A DNA stretch of 52,506 nt, taken from contig NZ_JARUVL010000013.1 of the NCBI RefSeq assembly GCF_030137545.1, positions 24,976 through 77,481 of the forward strand, read 5' to 3'. The translations under genes were made by a program, and so were the position numbers. The number at the start of each line of letters is the position of its first letter. Position 1 is the stretch's first letter. The notes beneath the pieces were generated by a model. It saw only the letters and a list, made by a program, of their open reading frames with translations. It did no database searches and was not told the DNA's origin. Shown here piece after piece: positions 1 to 8,876 of this stretch. This DNA comes from Virgibacillus sp. LDC-1. GTDB taxonomy: Bacteria > Bacillota > Bacilli > Bacillales > Amphibacillaceae.

Positions 1-746
1 GTACCATTAATCTGAAGCACTGCTTTTCTTATATGAATCGGCATACCCCACATTTTCACCCCGCTTTTAGGATAAAAAGTAACCGCAAGATTTCGTATCC
101 AGCTCGATTTCGCAAACTTACTTCCAAAGCGAATAAAGAAGGAAGGAGCAAGATGAGCAATTCGAACAAGCCCTTCCATTACTTTTTTAGGGTGGCCATG
201 TTCCGCGTTTATAGTGTTTTTAGCTGGTAAAGCCATGCTATGTAGTTCTATTCCCGCTAATTGCAGCTCTCGTGCAATTGCAGCAGATAACACATTCACA
301 CCAACGATAATGCCCTTCTTTCCAACACGTACACGATGCACGTTCGTCATTACTTGTGCTGCTCCAATCGACATAACACCTGGCAATGTCCAGCCAGGAA
401 TTGGTGCAGCGGTTTCTGCTGCTCCTGTTGCAATTAATAGCTTTCTTGCAGAAAAACTCCCTTCGTTCGTACGAATGGAAAACCCGTCCGCTAGCTTCTC
501 GATATGATGAGCGGAAACTCCACATTGAATCACGGTGTTTAATTCTTTTGCTTTATGTAATAAAAGCTCTGTCTCGTGAATGCCATTCCACCATTCACCA
601 TTTGGCTCTTGATGAAGCTGTCCTAGCAATCTACCTCCAGGCTTCGGGAATTCATCGATGACAAGCACGTGTAAATCCCATTCGCGGCAGGCAATTGCAG
701 CAGATAATCCAGCAGGACCTGCTCCAATAATGACGACATCATACAT
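1..746 (-). CDS. NAD(P)/FAD-dependent oxidoreductase, HcnB/opine oxidase alpha-like (partial)
   Basis: The reading frame is open from ATG at 746 to the window edge (248 codons), so the C-terminus is missing. The protein starts MYDVVIIGAGPAGLSAA, a Rossmann FAD-binding GxGxxG motif at residues 8-13. A second typical element is LLIATGAAE, followed by a region of the kind that binds the second nucleotide (VGKKGIIVGVN). This is the arrangement of the alpha subunit of HcnABC, opine oxidase and D-hydroxyproline dehydrogenase complexes, which passes electrons from the DAO-type subunit onward. The start overlaps the end of the upstream ferredoxin-like gene (stop at 739), implying translational coupling. 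The substrate of the complex cannot be read from the sequence. Confidence 0.88.
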   Translation of the reverse strand, partial: MYDVVIIGAGPAGLSAAIACREWDLHVLVIDEFPKPGGRLLGQLHQEPNGEWWNGIHETELLLHKAKELNTVIQCGVSAHHIEKLADGFSIRTNEGSFSARKLLIATGAAETAAPIPGWTLPGVMSIGAAQVMTNVHRVRVGKKGIIVGVNVLSAAIARELQLAGIELHSMALPAKNTINAEHGHPKKVMEGLVRIAHLAPSFFIRFGSKFAKSSWIRNLAVTFYPKSGVKMWGMPIHIRKAVLQING

Positions 747-1146
747 CCAAATCACCGTCTTTTCTTGTAGGGTGTTTTTCTGCGAAAGCTGCATAGGTCC
801 GCGGTAAATGCGCTGAACCAGCTTCAGATTTTAAAGGAGCAGGCTGTAGCTTACCACTTTCAATTCGCATATGTTCTTTGATTTCTGTCATACAAGCGCG
901 GGTGTTCGACTGGTTATTAACGGTAACCCGACATTCAAAACAATGTCCAATATTACAATAAATACCACGAGGGCTTCCACTCTCCTCGTGAACACGCAAA
1001 GTGCGTACACCATTGGCAAGTAATGCAGCAGCAATGGTTTCTCCTTGAAAGCCTTCATATTCTTTACCATCAAATGTAAAACGAATAATAGGACGGTCTT
1101 CGAAGCTCCCTAAAACTGGGTGATCGATAATGCGATTGCTATTCAT
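739..1146 (-). CDS. [2Fe-2S] ferredoxin-like subunit, HcnA/gamma-type
   Basis: A 135-residue protein with a plant-type [2Fe-2S] cysteine pattern: C64, C69, C72 and C85 (C-x4-C-x2-C-x12-C, inside GIYCNIGHCFEC). This is the Fer2_4 type found in HcnA, in the N-terminal part of sarcosine oxidase alpha and in the gamma subunit of hydroxyproline dehydrogenase, where it relays electrons between flavins. The ATG at 1146 has AGGAGGG upstream. It overlaps the BFD-like gene on one side (stop at 1139) and the flavoprotein on the other, so all three are almost certainly one translation-coupled operon. Confidence 0.88.
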   Translation of the reverse strand: MNSNRIIDHPVLGSFEDRPIIRFTFDGKEYEGFQGETIAAALLANGVRTLRVHEESGSPRGIYCNIGHCFECRVTVNNQSNTRACMTEIKEHMRIESGKLQPAPLKSEAGSAHLPRTYAAFAEKHPTRKDGDLDV

Positions 1147-1408
1147 TCGACTTCCCTCCTAGTACCGCCAAAGATACAGGTCTAATCGGAGGCGAGACTT
1201 TTAAGGGAATATCATGACCAGGAGTTTCACCTGTTATAGTAGCTAGTGCTGTATCAATAGCTGGTCTGCATGTGCGTCCTCCACAAAATCCCATTCCTGC
1301 TCTTGTACGCAATTTTACTTCACGAGCAGAGCACTTATATTTTGTTGCTGTCTCTGTTATATGCTGTAAGGTTACTTCCTCACATCTACAGATAATGATA
1401 TCTTCCAT
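1139..1408 (-). CDS. BFD-like (2Fe-2S)-binding protein
   Basis: An 89-residue protein starting MEDIIICRCEEVT. It carries the BFD-like [2Fe-2S] pattern C7-x-C9 ... C42-x4-C47 (CRC ... CGGRTC), as in bacterioferritin-associated ferredoxin and in the C-terminal extension of some HcnB-type subunits. In this operon the domain is a separate gene. An in-frame TTG at 1432 would add eight residues, but the ATG at 1408 is preferred because the GGGGGA element lies nine bases before it. First gene of the minus-strand operon, divergent from the catalytic subunit at 1609. Confidence 0.85.
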   Translation of the reverse strand: MEDIIICRCEEVTLQHITETATKYKCSAREVKLRTRAGMGFCGGRTCRPAIDTALATITGETPGHDIPLKVSPPIRPVSLAVLGGKSNE

Positions 1409-1473
1409 TTTTTGATGTCCCCCTGTTCCCAATCATATTCATGTAAGCGATTTCAAAAATGCATTAAAAAAGA

Positions 1474-1503
1474 TTGACATGTGATTCAAAGCTATTCTAA
1501 CAT
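1474..1503 (+). promoter_or_regulatory. Possible sigma-A promoter of the DAO-type oxidoreductase gene
   Basis: TTGACA at 1474-1479, an 18-base spacer, and TAACAT at 1498-1503. It lies in the 200-base divergent intergenic region and points at the gene at 1609, giving a leader of about 100 bases. The -35 is perfect, the -10 is 4/6. No -24/-12 sigma-54 element was seen. Confidence 0.4.
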
Positions 1504-1608
1504 ATATGATAGAATTGAATAAATTTTTTAACAAGTGTTTTTAGAAAAATAAATGATCCGAATATGTTACGTAGTTGGTAGTGGATAAAATATACGAGGG
1601 GGATAATG

Positions 1609-2784
1609 ATGGAAAAGGCGAACCAAGCAGAAGTAGCCATTATTGGTGGGGGAATTGTAGGCTGTGCAATTGCCTATTACGTGGCAAAGGCAGGAATAGA
1701 TTGCATGCTTATTGAAAAGAATGATATCGCAAGTGGCACTTCCTCTAAATGTGATGGCAATATAACGATTGTAGATAAGGACCCTGGATTTGATAGTCAA
1801 ATGTCCCTTGTAAGTCAGGAGCTCACCACGGAACTAGGAGACGATCTTGATCTTCCATTTGAATATCGAGCATTAGGAAGCATCCTTGTATGTGAAAATG
1901 ATGCAGAGATGGAAGCAGCTGTGGAGTGGGTAAAGATTCAAAATGAAGCTGGTTTACGCTTTAAAGTACTTGATCAAGCAGATATCAAACAGGAATCGCC
2001 CTACTTTGCAGATGATTTACCTGGTGGGTTAGAGTGTGAGACGGATTCGTTAATAAATCCCTATTTATTTTGTTATTCACTCATTGATAAAGCAAAAGCA
2101 TATGGGCTTAAATTACATACACATGCTGAAGTAAAAGGTATTACGAAGCAAGACGATTTTAAAATAGATACAGAGAAAGGGACTTTTCGAGCGAAAAAAG
2201 TTGTAAATGCGGCAGGAGTGTGGGCACCTTTTATCGGGGAAATGCTCGGTATCGATATTCCCATTAAGCCTCGAAAAGGACATATAATTGTCGGAGCAAG
2301 GCAAAAGCCGATTATGATGCGAAACGTCATGGAATTTGGCTATTTGATGAACAAGTTCGAGCGTGAGCGAGTTGCCGATGCACGTACAATGGAGCATGGT
2401 GTTGCATTAGTCCTTGAACCAACAGAAAGTCAAAACTTCTTACTTGGAAGCAGTCGTCAGTTTGTCGGCTATGATAGTAGTGTAGATATGCAGGTTGTCG
2501 AAACGATGGCAAGAAGGGCGATGCGTTTCTTTCCGAAAATGGAAGATTTTAATATGATCCGTACTTACACTGGTTTCCGACCATGGACAGCCGATCATTT
2601 GCCAATCGTATCCGCAGTGGAAGAGATGCCTGGGTTTTACATTGCTGCCGGGCATGAAGGAGACGGAATCAGTCTTGCAACAGTAACGGGTAAATTAATT
2701 GAAGCGTTGCTATGTGAAAAAGAAACGATTATCCCAGTAAATCCGCTGCGATTTGATCGATTCACAAAAACACCTGTTTCTTAG
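1609..2784 (+). CDS. FAD-dependent oxidoreductase, DAO/glycine-oxidase family (dehydrogenase beta-like subunit)
   Basis: A 391-residue DAO-family flavoprotein. It has an N-terminal FAD motif (EVAIIGGGIVGCAIAYY), a GTSSKCDGN segment near residue 46, VVNAAGVWAP in the middle and a C-terminal GFRPWTADHLPI ... GHEGDGISLA motif typical of glycine/D-amino-acid/hydroxyproline oxidoreductases that feed a quinone-linked complex rather than oxygen. The start is ambiguous: ATG occurs at 1606 and 1609, and GAGGGGG at 1596-1602 fits 1609 better. It sits opposite the three small redox subunits, so together they form a four-part dehydrogenase. The substrate could be proline, hydroxyproline, an opine or another imino or amino acid. 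Confidence 0.87.
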   Translation: MEKANQAEVAIIGGGIVGCAIAYYVAKAGIDCMLIEKNDIASGTSSKCDGNITIVDKDPGFDSQMSLVSQELTTELGDDLDLPFEYRALGSILVCENDAEMEAAVEWVKIQNEAGLRFKVLDQADIKQESPYFADDLPGGLECETDSLINPYLFCYSLIDKAKAYGLKLHTHAEVKGITKQDDFKIDTEKGTFRAKKVVNAAGVWAPFIGEMLGIDIPIKPRKGHIIVGARQKPIMMRNVMEFGYLMNKFERERVADARTMEHGVALVLEPTESQNFLLGSSRQFVGYDSSVDMQVVETMARRAMRFFPKMEDFNMIRTYTGFRPWTADHLPIVSAVEEMPGFYIAAGHEGDGISLATVTGKLIEALLCEKETIIPVNPLRFDRFTKTPVS

Positions 2785-2824
2785 ACTGCATTGCGGAGCT
2801 AGGACAAAACTCAAGTAAATGAAG

Positions 2825-2868
2825 AAAGTCAGATTGTTCATCTTTCGATGGACTGTCTGACTTTTTTT
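2825..2868 (+). terminator. Intrinsic terminator after the DAO-type gene
   Basis: AAAGTCAGA at 2825-2833 pairs with TCTGACTTT at 2856-2864. The helix extends inward with a few mismatches to a TTTC loop (about 18 paired positions), followed by a run of T. Confidence 0.85.
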
Positions 2869-3199
2869 AATGAATAAGATAATCCTGATTTTTTCCATCC
2901 CTGCAGATGGCATCGACGTTTACCTTGCACTACAGGTGGTTGCTTTTATCACGGGCATAAGAGCAACATTACAACGAAAGAAAGTGACATCGCTTTGCTC
3001 TTTTGTGATGGTTATACGTATGCTTTATCAATTGCATGTCCGACTATATTTTTAAATAAAGCTTGCCAAAGATTTAAAGTAGGGAATTAACGAACTCTTT
3101 ACGAAAGGTTAATACTACTAGAACAATCGCTCTCTATAATAATATGTGTAGGAAATAATTCGGCATGATTAGAAGTGTCGGAAACACGTCAAAGGGAGA
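2869..3199. other. Gene-free stretch with an isolated hairpin
   Basis: About 330 bases without a convincing gene. An 11-bp hairpin (arms GTTGCTTTTAT at 2939-2949 and ATAAGAGCAAC at 2957-2967, one G-U) has no T-run, so it is not a classic terminator. A TATAAT at 3135-3140 could be the -10 of the following operon, but no good -35 lies 17 bases before it. A 61-codon ORF here begins inside the upstream terminator and has no ribosome binding site. Confidence 0.4.
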
Positions 3200-3907
3200 G
3201 TGGAGACGATAGCAAAAAAATTCATCTGGTTTGATCTTGGTTATACTCTTGTTCATCTAAATCGTGAAGAAATTTATCACCAGCTCTTAAAGGAGGAAGG
3301 GATTGATAGATCAGTTGAAGATTTAGCAGTGGCATTTCATTTGACAGATAAGTATTTTATGCGAGAACACCCAGGTTTTCTTAGTAATAAAGGGACAGAC
3401 TTTTATGATGTATATTATTCAAAGCTTCATAACTTTATCGGTATATCACTACCCCCATTTCCTCCCCATGAGGTAAACGAGAAAATGGAGTGGCAAATAT
3501 ATTCTGAGACAATTCCAGCATTACAGGCGTTAACAGCTTCCGGTTATCGCTTAGGATTGATTTCTAATTGGGATCAAACTGCGAGAACTATATTGCAGAA
3601 GACAGGCATTGAACCATTTATGGAACAAATCATCATATCCTCTGATCTTCAGATTGAAAAGCCTGATGAGAAAATTTTCACACATGCATTGCAGCAAGCA
3701 CGTGTTTCCGCATCAGAGTGTTTATACGTAGGTGATAATTATTATGATGATGTTATTGGTAGTAATCGAGTTGGAATGGATTGTGTCTTAATAAATGCCC
3801 ATGGAATTACAGGGATTGAAGAGTTGCTCCATACTGGCGTGAAAGTCATCCGAGGAGTTGGAAATCTTCAACAATTAATAGCTTCCGTTCCTGTAAGAGG
3901 GCTATAG
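3200..3907 (+). CDS. HAD-superfamily hydrolase
   Basis: A 235-residue HAD phosphatase-like protein. Motif I is FDLGYT (nucleophile D12). The second acidic position is Gly rather than Asp, as in YihX-type HAD phosphatases. Motif II is LGLISNWDQT, the motif III lysine lies in QIEKPDEKIF, and motif IV is YVGDNYYDDVIGS. The cap insertion is helical (C1 type). The start is uncertain: GTG at 3200 lies only a few bases after AAAGGGAG, but motif I begins close behind it and no better start exists. First gene of a packed operon, ending directly before the RpiR regulator. A role in dephosphorylating a compound brought in by the downstream transporter is inferred. Confidence 0.82.
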   Translation: METIAKKFIWFDLGYTLVHLNREEIYHQLLKEEGIDRSVEDLAVAFHLTDKYFMREHPGFLSNKGTDFYDVYYSKLHNFIGISLPPFPPHEVNEKMEWQIYSETIPALQALTASGYRLGLISNWDQTARTILQKTGIEPFMEQIIISSDLQIEKPDEKIFTHALQQARVSASECLYVGDNYYDDVIGSNRVGMDCVLINAHGITGIEELLHTGVKVIRGVGNLQQLIASVPVRGL

Positions 3908-4750
3908 ATGAATTCTATTAATGAAATAATCAAGCAAAAGTATGAGTCATTAAGCAGAACCCAACAAAAAGCAGCACATTATATTTTAGAAAATATGGAA
4001 GAGATCACGGTTCTATCAGCACATAAAATTGGTGTTAATTCCAATGTTAGTGAAGCTACGGTACATCGTCTAGCACAAGCACTTGAATTTCGGAGCTTCT
4101 TGGAAATGAAGCAAGCTATACATCACTTTATGAAAAAAGATCAACGGGTTGTACACAAGCTAGCTTCAACAACAACGGTGAAACAGGAATCATGGCTAGA
4201 GCAGCATTTTATACAAGAAGCGGAGAATATCCTTCGTACAAATGAGCAGCTCGAAAAGAAAACAGTAACTATGATTGCGCATGCTTTTTTGGATGCAAAC
4301 AAAATATGGATAGCTGGTTGGAGAATGGGACTATCTGTTACATCATATATGCGTTTTGCATTACAGTATATGCTAGGAAACACCATGCTTATTCCACAAG
4401 GAGAGATTGCTGAAAATACCGCTTATTTACGTCATGGAGAAGTACTTTTCATATGTGCTTTTCCTCGATACTGTAAAAAAACAATTCAAGTAGTGAAAGC
4501 TGCAAAGGAACAGGGAGTATGTGTCATTGCAATAACTGATTCTCCCTTATCTCCTGTATATACTCTAGCTGATTATTGTATTCTAGCGAAAAATAAGTCA
4601 AAAAGCTTTTTAGATTCCTATACTGCCGCGTTATCAGTATGCCATGCAATTTTAAAAGAAATTTCATATGTTGGTGGAGAACGTATTAAAAAAAATATTA
4701 AAAATATGGAAGATTACTTTGAACTCTTTGAAGAAAATAGCTTGGAATAA
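3908..4750 (+). CDS. MurR/RpiR-family transcriptional regulator
   Basis: 280 residues with an N-terminal HTH_6 DNA-binding domain (about residues 1-77, including the helix pair NSNVSEATVHRLAQALEF) and a C-terminal SIS sugar-phosphate-isomerase-type domain (about 125-265). RpiR-family regulators sense phosphorylated sugars or related anionic metabolites with the SIS domain. The ATG follows the HAD stop codon immediately, so the two are translationally coupled. As the only regulator in this operon it probably controls the uptake and hydrolysis genes around it. The ligand is unknown. Confidence 0.87.
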   Translation: MNSINEIIKQKYESLSRTQQKAAHYILENMEEITVLSAHKIGVNSNVSEATVHRLAQALEFRSFLEMKQAIHHFMKKDQRVVHKLASTTTVKQESWLEQHFIQEAENILRTNEQLEKKTVTMIAHAFLDANKIWIAGWRMGLSVTSYMRFALQYMLGNTMLIPQGEIAENTAYLRHGEVLFICAFPRYCKKTIQVVKAAKEQGVCVIAITDSPLSPVYTLADYCILAKNKSKSFLDSYTAALSVCHAILKEISYVGGERIKKNIKNMEDYFELFEENSLE

Positions 4751-4765
4751 AAGTGAGGGGATTAC

Positions 4766-5500
4766 GTGAAGCTCACTGTTATTGGTTATTGGGGAGCGTA
4801 TCCAAAGGAAAATGAAGCAACTGCATGTTATTTGATTGAACAAGATGAGACAAAAATCTTATTTGATTGTGGGAGTGGTGCATTATCTCAATTAACAAAT
4901 TACATCAGTATTAACGAAATAGATGCGGTTTTTATTAGTCATATACATGCAGATCACATAGCGGATCTTTATTGCTTAGAATATGCGATGCGTATACAAC
5001 AACAGCTTGGAAATCGAAACTCCGCACTAGATGTTTATATTTACACGGAGGATTTAAATCATCTTCCCTTGGAATATCCAACAGCTATTCGAGCTCATTC
5101 AATTAACCTAACGAGTGTGATTAAAGTTGGAAAATTAGAAGTGACCTTTGCAGAAATGCTTCATGAAATTCCGACTTGTGCAATAAAGGCTACGAATGCT
5201 AAAGGAACATCGCTAGTGTACAGCGGTGATTCAGGGTATACACCAAATTTAATTAGATTTTCACAGGACGCGGATTTGTTGTTGATTGAGTGTAGCTTTT
5301 ATCAAAGGCAGAAAGGGTATGTAAAAGGACATTTGTCTACTACTGAGGTTGGTGAAATAGCCTCAAAAGCGAATGTTGGAGAGCTCGTGTTAACACACTT
5401 GCCACACTTTGGCGATATTTCACAATTAATAAACGAGGTACGTCCTTATTTTCAAAAAAAGATTTCAAAAGCACATACTGGCTTGTCCATTCTATTATAA
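4766..5500 (+). CDS. Metallo-beta-lactamase-fold hydrolase, RNase Z/PhnP-like
   Basis: 244 residues with the zinc motif HIHADH (H59, H61, D63, H64), an upstream LFDCGSGA strand, a later SGDSGYTP and a final THLPHFGD segment, the order seen in the RNase Z/YhfI/PhnP branch of the MBL fold. Members are phosphodiesterases or other hydrolases. True RNase Z is longer and not expected in such an operon. GTG at 4766 follows GTGAGGGG with five bases spacing. Position between the regulator and the transporter suggests hydrolysis of an imported compound, probably a phosphodiester; that is inference. Confidence 0.83.
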   Translation: MKLTVIGYWGAYPKENEATACYLIEQDETKILFDCGSGALSQLTNYISINEIDAVFISHIHADHIADLYCLEYAMRIQQQLGNRNSALDVYIYTEDLNHLPLEYPTAIRAHSINLTSVIKVGKLEVTFAEMLHEIPTCAIKATNAKGTSLVYSGDSGYTPNLIRFSQDADLLLIECSFYQRQKGYVKGHLSTTEVGEIASKANVGELVLTHLPHFGDISQLINEVRPYFQKKISKAHTGLSILL

Positions 5501-5515
5501 TTGGAGGTTTTAAAT

Positions 5516-7075
5516 ATGAAAATGATCACGATAAAGCGCCTATTCATTATGTTGTTTGTATTATTGTTTATTGTAGGATGCTCTTCTCCAACAGCTTCTA
5601 AAGATACACAAGGAAAAACAAACCATTCTGAACAGAATCAAGAAAAGAGCAGTAATGAAGGTGGAGTTGTACGTATAGCAATGAGTACAGAAATTGATAA
5701 TCTGGATCCATACTTATCTGCAGCTACAGATACAGGCTCTATGATGGATAACGTATTTGATGGGTTATTGGATACCGATGAGAATGGGAAATTAGTTCCG
5801 GCTATTGCAGAAAAGTATGCTATTTCGGATGATGGACGAACATATACATTTTATTTAAAAGAAGGTGTCATGTTTCATGATGGTTCTGAATTAACTGCTG
5901 ACGATGTTGTTTATTCTTATGCAAAGCTTGGTGGCTTAAATGGAGGAGAACCACTTTCCTCAAGGTTCGAAATAGTAGAAAAAGTGGAAGCGAAGTCTCC
6001 GCTTGAGGTAGTTGTAACATTGAAGGAAGTAGACTCGGCTTTTCTTGCTCGTAATATTGTAGCAATTGTTCCGAAAGATTATGAAGAACAGAGCTCAAAG
6101 CCTATTGGCGCAGGACCATTTAAGTTTGAGGAATACAAGGTTGGGCAGGAGCTCCGTTTAAGTAAAAATGAAAACTACTATGATAAGGAAAACACTCCCA
6201 AAATAGATGAAGTCCAATTTAAAATTATGCCAGATCCAGAGTCTTCCATTTTAGCAATGCAGGCTGGTGAGATCGATATTCTACCAGGAATTAGTAAACA
6301 AGGGTTGGATCAATTAGGAGATACGGTGCACTCAATATCCGGTCCGCAAAACATGGTACAGCTTATGGCAATGAACAATAGTGTAAAGCCATTTGATGAT
6401 GTTAGAGTACGTCAGGCTATAAATCTAGCAATTAATAAAGACGTAATTATTGATACGGTTGCAGATGGAATGGGTACAAAGTTAGGTACGAACATGAGTC
6501 CAGCAATGCAATTTTATTATGAACCAGGCTTAGAAGATCGATACGAGCAAAATATTGAAAAAGCAAAGGAATTATTAGATGAAGCGGGATTGGCATCTGG
6601 ATTTACGATGGAGTTAACTGTTCCGTCTGATTATCAATTCCACGTTGATACAGCGCAAGTCATTGCGGATCAATTAAGTCAAATTAATATTCAAACAGAA
6701 ATAAAGCAAATTGAATTCAGTTCCTGGTTGGAAAATGTATATAATAATGCGCAATACGAAACAACAATAATTGGATTTACAGGGAAATTGGATCCTTATG
6801 AAGTGCTCGTAAGATATGTTAGTGACTACGGAAAAAACTTTATGAAGTTTCAAGACGAGCGGTATGATGAACTGATTAAAGAAGCTGTTCGTGAAACCGA
6901 TGAAACGAAAAAAGCGGCTCTTTATAAAAAAGCACAAACTATTCTAACGGATGAGGCAGCGGCATTATTTATTATGGATCCTGATCGTACTACTGCCATG
7001 CGCAATGGAGTAAATGGACTAAAGTTATTTCCGATTCAAAAGTTTAATTTAGAGGATGTAACAGTTACAAAATAG
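5516..7075 (+). CDS. Oligopeptide/dipeptide-type ABC transporter substrate-binding lipoprotein
   Basis: 519 residues with a lipoprotein signal: basic start MKMITIKR, a hydrophobic stretch and the lipobox IVGC (Cys about residue 22), followed by a Ser/Thr/Asn-rich linker. The mature part shows SBP_bac_5 features: LDPYLSAATDTG, the repeated DGRTYTFYLKEGVMFHDG and RVRQAINLAINKDVI. The family binds peptides, nickel, opines and other solutes outside the membrane. ATG at 5516 is chosen over an upstream TTG at 5501 because that TTG lies inside the TTGGAGG ribosome binding site. First gene of the five-gene transporter set. Confidence 0.92.
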   Translation: MKMITIKRLFIMLFVLLFIVGCSSPTASKDTQGKTNHSEQNQEKSSNEGGVVRIAMSTEIDNLDPYLSAATDTGSMMDNVFDGLLDTDENGKLVPAIAEKYAISDDGRTYTFYLKEGVMFHDGSELTADDVVYSYAKLGGLNGGEPLSSRFEIVEKVEAKSPLEVVVTLKEVDSAFLARNIVAIVPKDYEEQSSKPIGAGPFKFEEYKVGQELRLSKNENYYDKENTPKIDEVQFKIMPDPESSILAMQAGEIDILPGISKQGLDQLGDTVHSISGPQNMVQLMAMNNSVKPFDDVRVRQAINLAINKDVIIDTVADGMGTKLGTNMSPAMQFYYEPGLEDRYEQNIEKAKELLDEAGLASGFTMELTVPSDYQFHVDTAQVIADQLSQINIQTEIKQIEFSSWLENVYNNAQYETTIIGFTGKLDPYEVLVRYVSDYGKNFMKFQDERYDELIKEAVRETDETKKAALYKKAQTILTDEAAALFIMDPDRTTAMRNGVNGLKLFPIQKFNLEDVTVTK

Positions 7076-7095
7076 AAAAGTAAGGAGTTTTTAAT

Positions 7096-8040
7096 ATGAA
7101 ATATGCGTTGTATAAACTATCTACTTTTCTGATGACCATCTTACTTGTTTCATTAATAATCTTCACTGTTTTTCAAGTGTTACCTGGTAATCCTGCCCAG
7201 ATTATTCTGGGCATGGATGCCGATACACAACAAATTGCACAGCTGGAAAAAGAACTCGGTTTAGATAAATCTATTGGAGAAAGATATACGAGCTGGTTGT
7301 CCGGATTTTTAATGGGAGATCTAGGAGATTCTTTAAAATATCAGCAACCTGTTTTAGATGTGTTAAAGGACAGAATTCCTGTTACGTTTTCTATAGCGAT
7401 ATATTCAATTCTGTTAACAATATGTATTGGTATTCCTTTAGGGATTTATATTGCTCGCACAGATGGTAGATGGATATCAGTTTTTCTTTCTATGTTTACA
7501 CAGTTAGGGATAGCTGTTCCTTCTTTTTGGTTTGCCTTTGTATTAATTTTAGTGTTCGGGGTTACATTTCAGCTATTTCCGACTTTTGGATATGTGCCTT
7601 GGTCTGAAAGCTTTATTGGAGCGCTACGTTCTTACTTCTTACCTTCCTTGGCTTTAGCTATTTCGAATATTGCTGTAGTTATCCGTTATTTGCGAAATAC
7701 GATTTTGGATCAAGCAAAAATGGATTATGTCCGCACAGCACGTTGTAAAGGATTAAGAGAAAAAACAATTATGTATGGACATATATTACGCAATGCGCTT
7801 ATGCCAGTCCTAACAATAATGGGATTAATTGTTGCCGATACGTTAGGTGGAAGCATCATTATTGAAAACGTATTTGCATTACCAGGATTAGGAAATCTAT
7901 TAATTCAATCCATCACATCTCGCGATTTTCCGTTAGTTCAATCCATGGTTCTGTACATTGCGATTCTCGTAATTTTAGTCAATTTTATTGTTGATTTGCT
8001 CTATAAGCTAATTGACCCGCGAGTTAGATTAAAGGGGTGA
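7096..8040 (+). CDS. ABC transporter permease, DppB/OppB type
   Basis: 314 residues, about six membrane helices. An N-terminal hydrophobic segment is followed by the family phrase FQVLPGNPAQIILG and a long loop. The binding-protein-dependent EAA-type loop (ARCKGLREKTIMYGHILRNA) contacts the ATPases. The C-terminal FALPGLGNLLIQSITSRDFP is characteristic of DppB/OppB. Pairs with the permease starting six bases after its stop. Confidence 0.93.
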   Translation: MKYALYKLSTFLMTILLVSLIIFTVFQVLPGNPAQIILGMDADTQQIAQLEKELGLDKSIGERYTSWLSGFLMGDLGDSLKYQQPVLDVLKDRIPVTFSIAIYSILLTICIGIPLGIYIARTDGRWISVFLSMFTQLGIAVPSFWFAFVLILVFGVTFQLFPTFGYVPWSESFIGALRSYFLPSLALAISNIAVVIRYLRNTILDQAKMDYVRTARCKGLREKTIMYGHILRNALMPVLTIMGLIVADTLGGSIIIENVFALPGLGNLLIQSITSRDFPLVQSMVLYIAILVILVNFIVDLLYKLIDPRVRLKG

Positions 8041-8046
8041 CGAAAT

Positions 8047-8865
8047 ATGAAAAAACATAATATCTTTAAAAGCATTCCGTTAATAATCGGGGTTAGTTTT
8101 GTAACTGTATTGACAATAATGATGCTCGTTAGCTTGTTTTATACACCATATAGTCCGAATGCAATGGATCCAAGTGATCGATTAGCACAACCTTCGTTCA
8201 CACATTTATTCGGAACTGATAATTTTGGAAGAGATATCTTTAGTCGCGTGATGCAGGGATCACAAACCGCATTTTTAATTGGATTTTCGGCAGTTTCTAT
8301 CGGTCTGTTTTTTGGATTTTTGATCGGTGCATGTGCAGGCTATTTCGGAGGATGGATTGATGAGCTTAGTATGCGGATAATTGATGCAATGATGGCATTG
8401 CCAGGTATCTTATTTGCGATTATGCTTATTTCTGTTTTTGAGACCGGAATACGAAATACAATTATTGCTCTTGGGATAATGAGCATCCCATCATTTGCAA
8501 GAATTGTGCGCAGTGGATTTATTCAAGTAAAACAATTTGATTTTGTAAAAGCGAGTATTGCAAAAGGAGCTGGTTCCTTTCGCATAATATTTCAACATAT
8601 ATTACCAAATGTCACATCGCCCATTTTAGTCGCAGTAACGTTAAGCTTTTCAGGTTCTGTTCTAGCAGAAGCAGGATTAAGCTATCTAGGCTTAGGGGTA
8701 CAGCCTCCAGATCCTAGTTGGGGGCGGATGCTTAAAGAAGCACAGCCGTTTATGAGTACAGCACCTTGGTATGTAATTCTCACGGGACTGTTTATTACTT
8801 TCATGGTACTTGGGTTCAATCTACTTAGTGATGGAATCCGTGATTTGCAAGATAAAAAATCCTAG
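8047..8865 (+). CDS. ABC transporter permease, DppC/OppC type
   Basis: 272 residues. It opens with a cytoplasmic segment and one helix, then the extracellular HLFGTDNFGRDIFSRVMQGS phrase typical of DppC/OppC, several helices, and the coupling loop KASIAKGAGSFRIIFQHILPN. Near the end are LSYLGLGVQPPDPSWGRML and the final helix. It would form a heterodimer with the preceding permease. Confidence 0.93.
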   Translation: MKKHNIFKSIPLIIGVSFVTVLTIMMLVSLFYTPYSPNAMDPSDRLAQPSFTHLFGTDNFGRDIFSRVMQGSQTAFLIGFSAVSIGLFFGFLIGACAGYFGGWIDELSMRIIDAMMALPGILFAIMLISVFETGIRNTIIALGIMSIPSFARIVRSGFIQVKQFDFVKASIAKGAGSFRIIFQHILPNVTSPILVAVTLSFSGSVLAEAGLSYLGLGVQPPDPSWGRMLKEAQPFMSTAPWYVILTGLFITFMVLGFNLLSDGIRDLQDKKS

Positions 8866-8876
8866 GAGGATAAGCA

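Noticed and set aside
1433-1608. Sigma-54 promoter for the amino-acid dehydrogenase genes
   Set aside because: No GG-N10-GC pattern at -24/-12 was found on either strand of the divergent region.
2939-2967. Hairpin as terminator
   Set aside because: 11-bp stem but no T-run on either side; a strong terminator already lies at 2825-2868.
2870-3055. 61-codon ORF after the DAO-type gene
   Set aside because: Starts within the terminator T-run and has no ribosome binding site or recognisable sequence.
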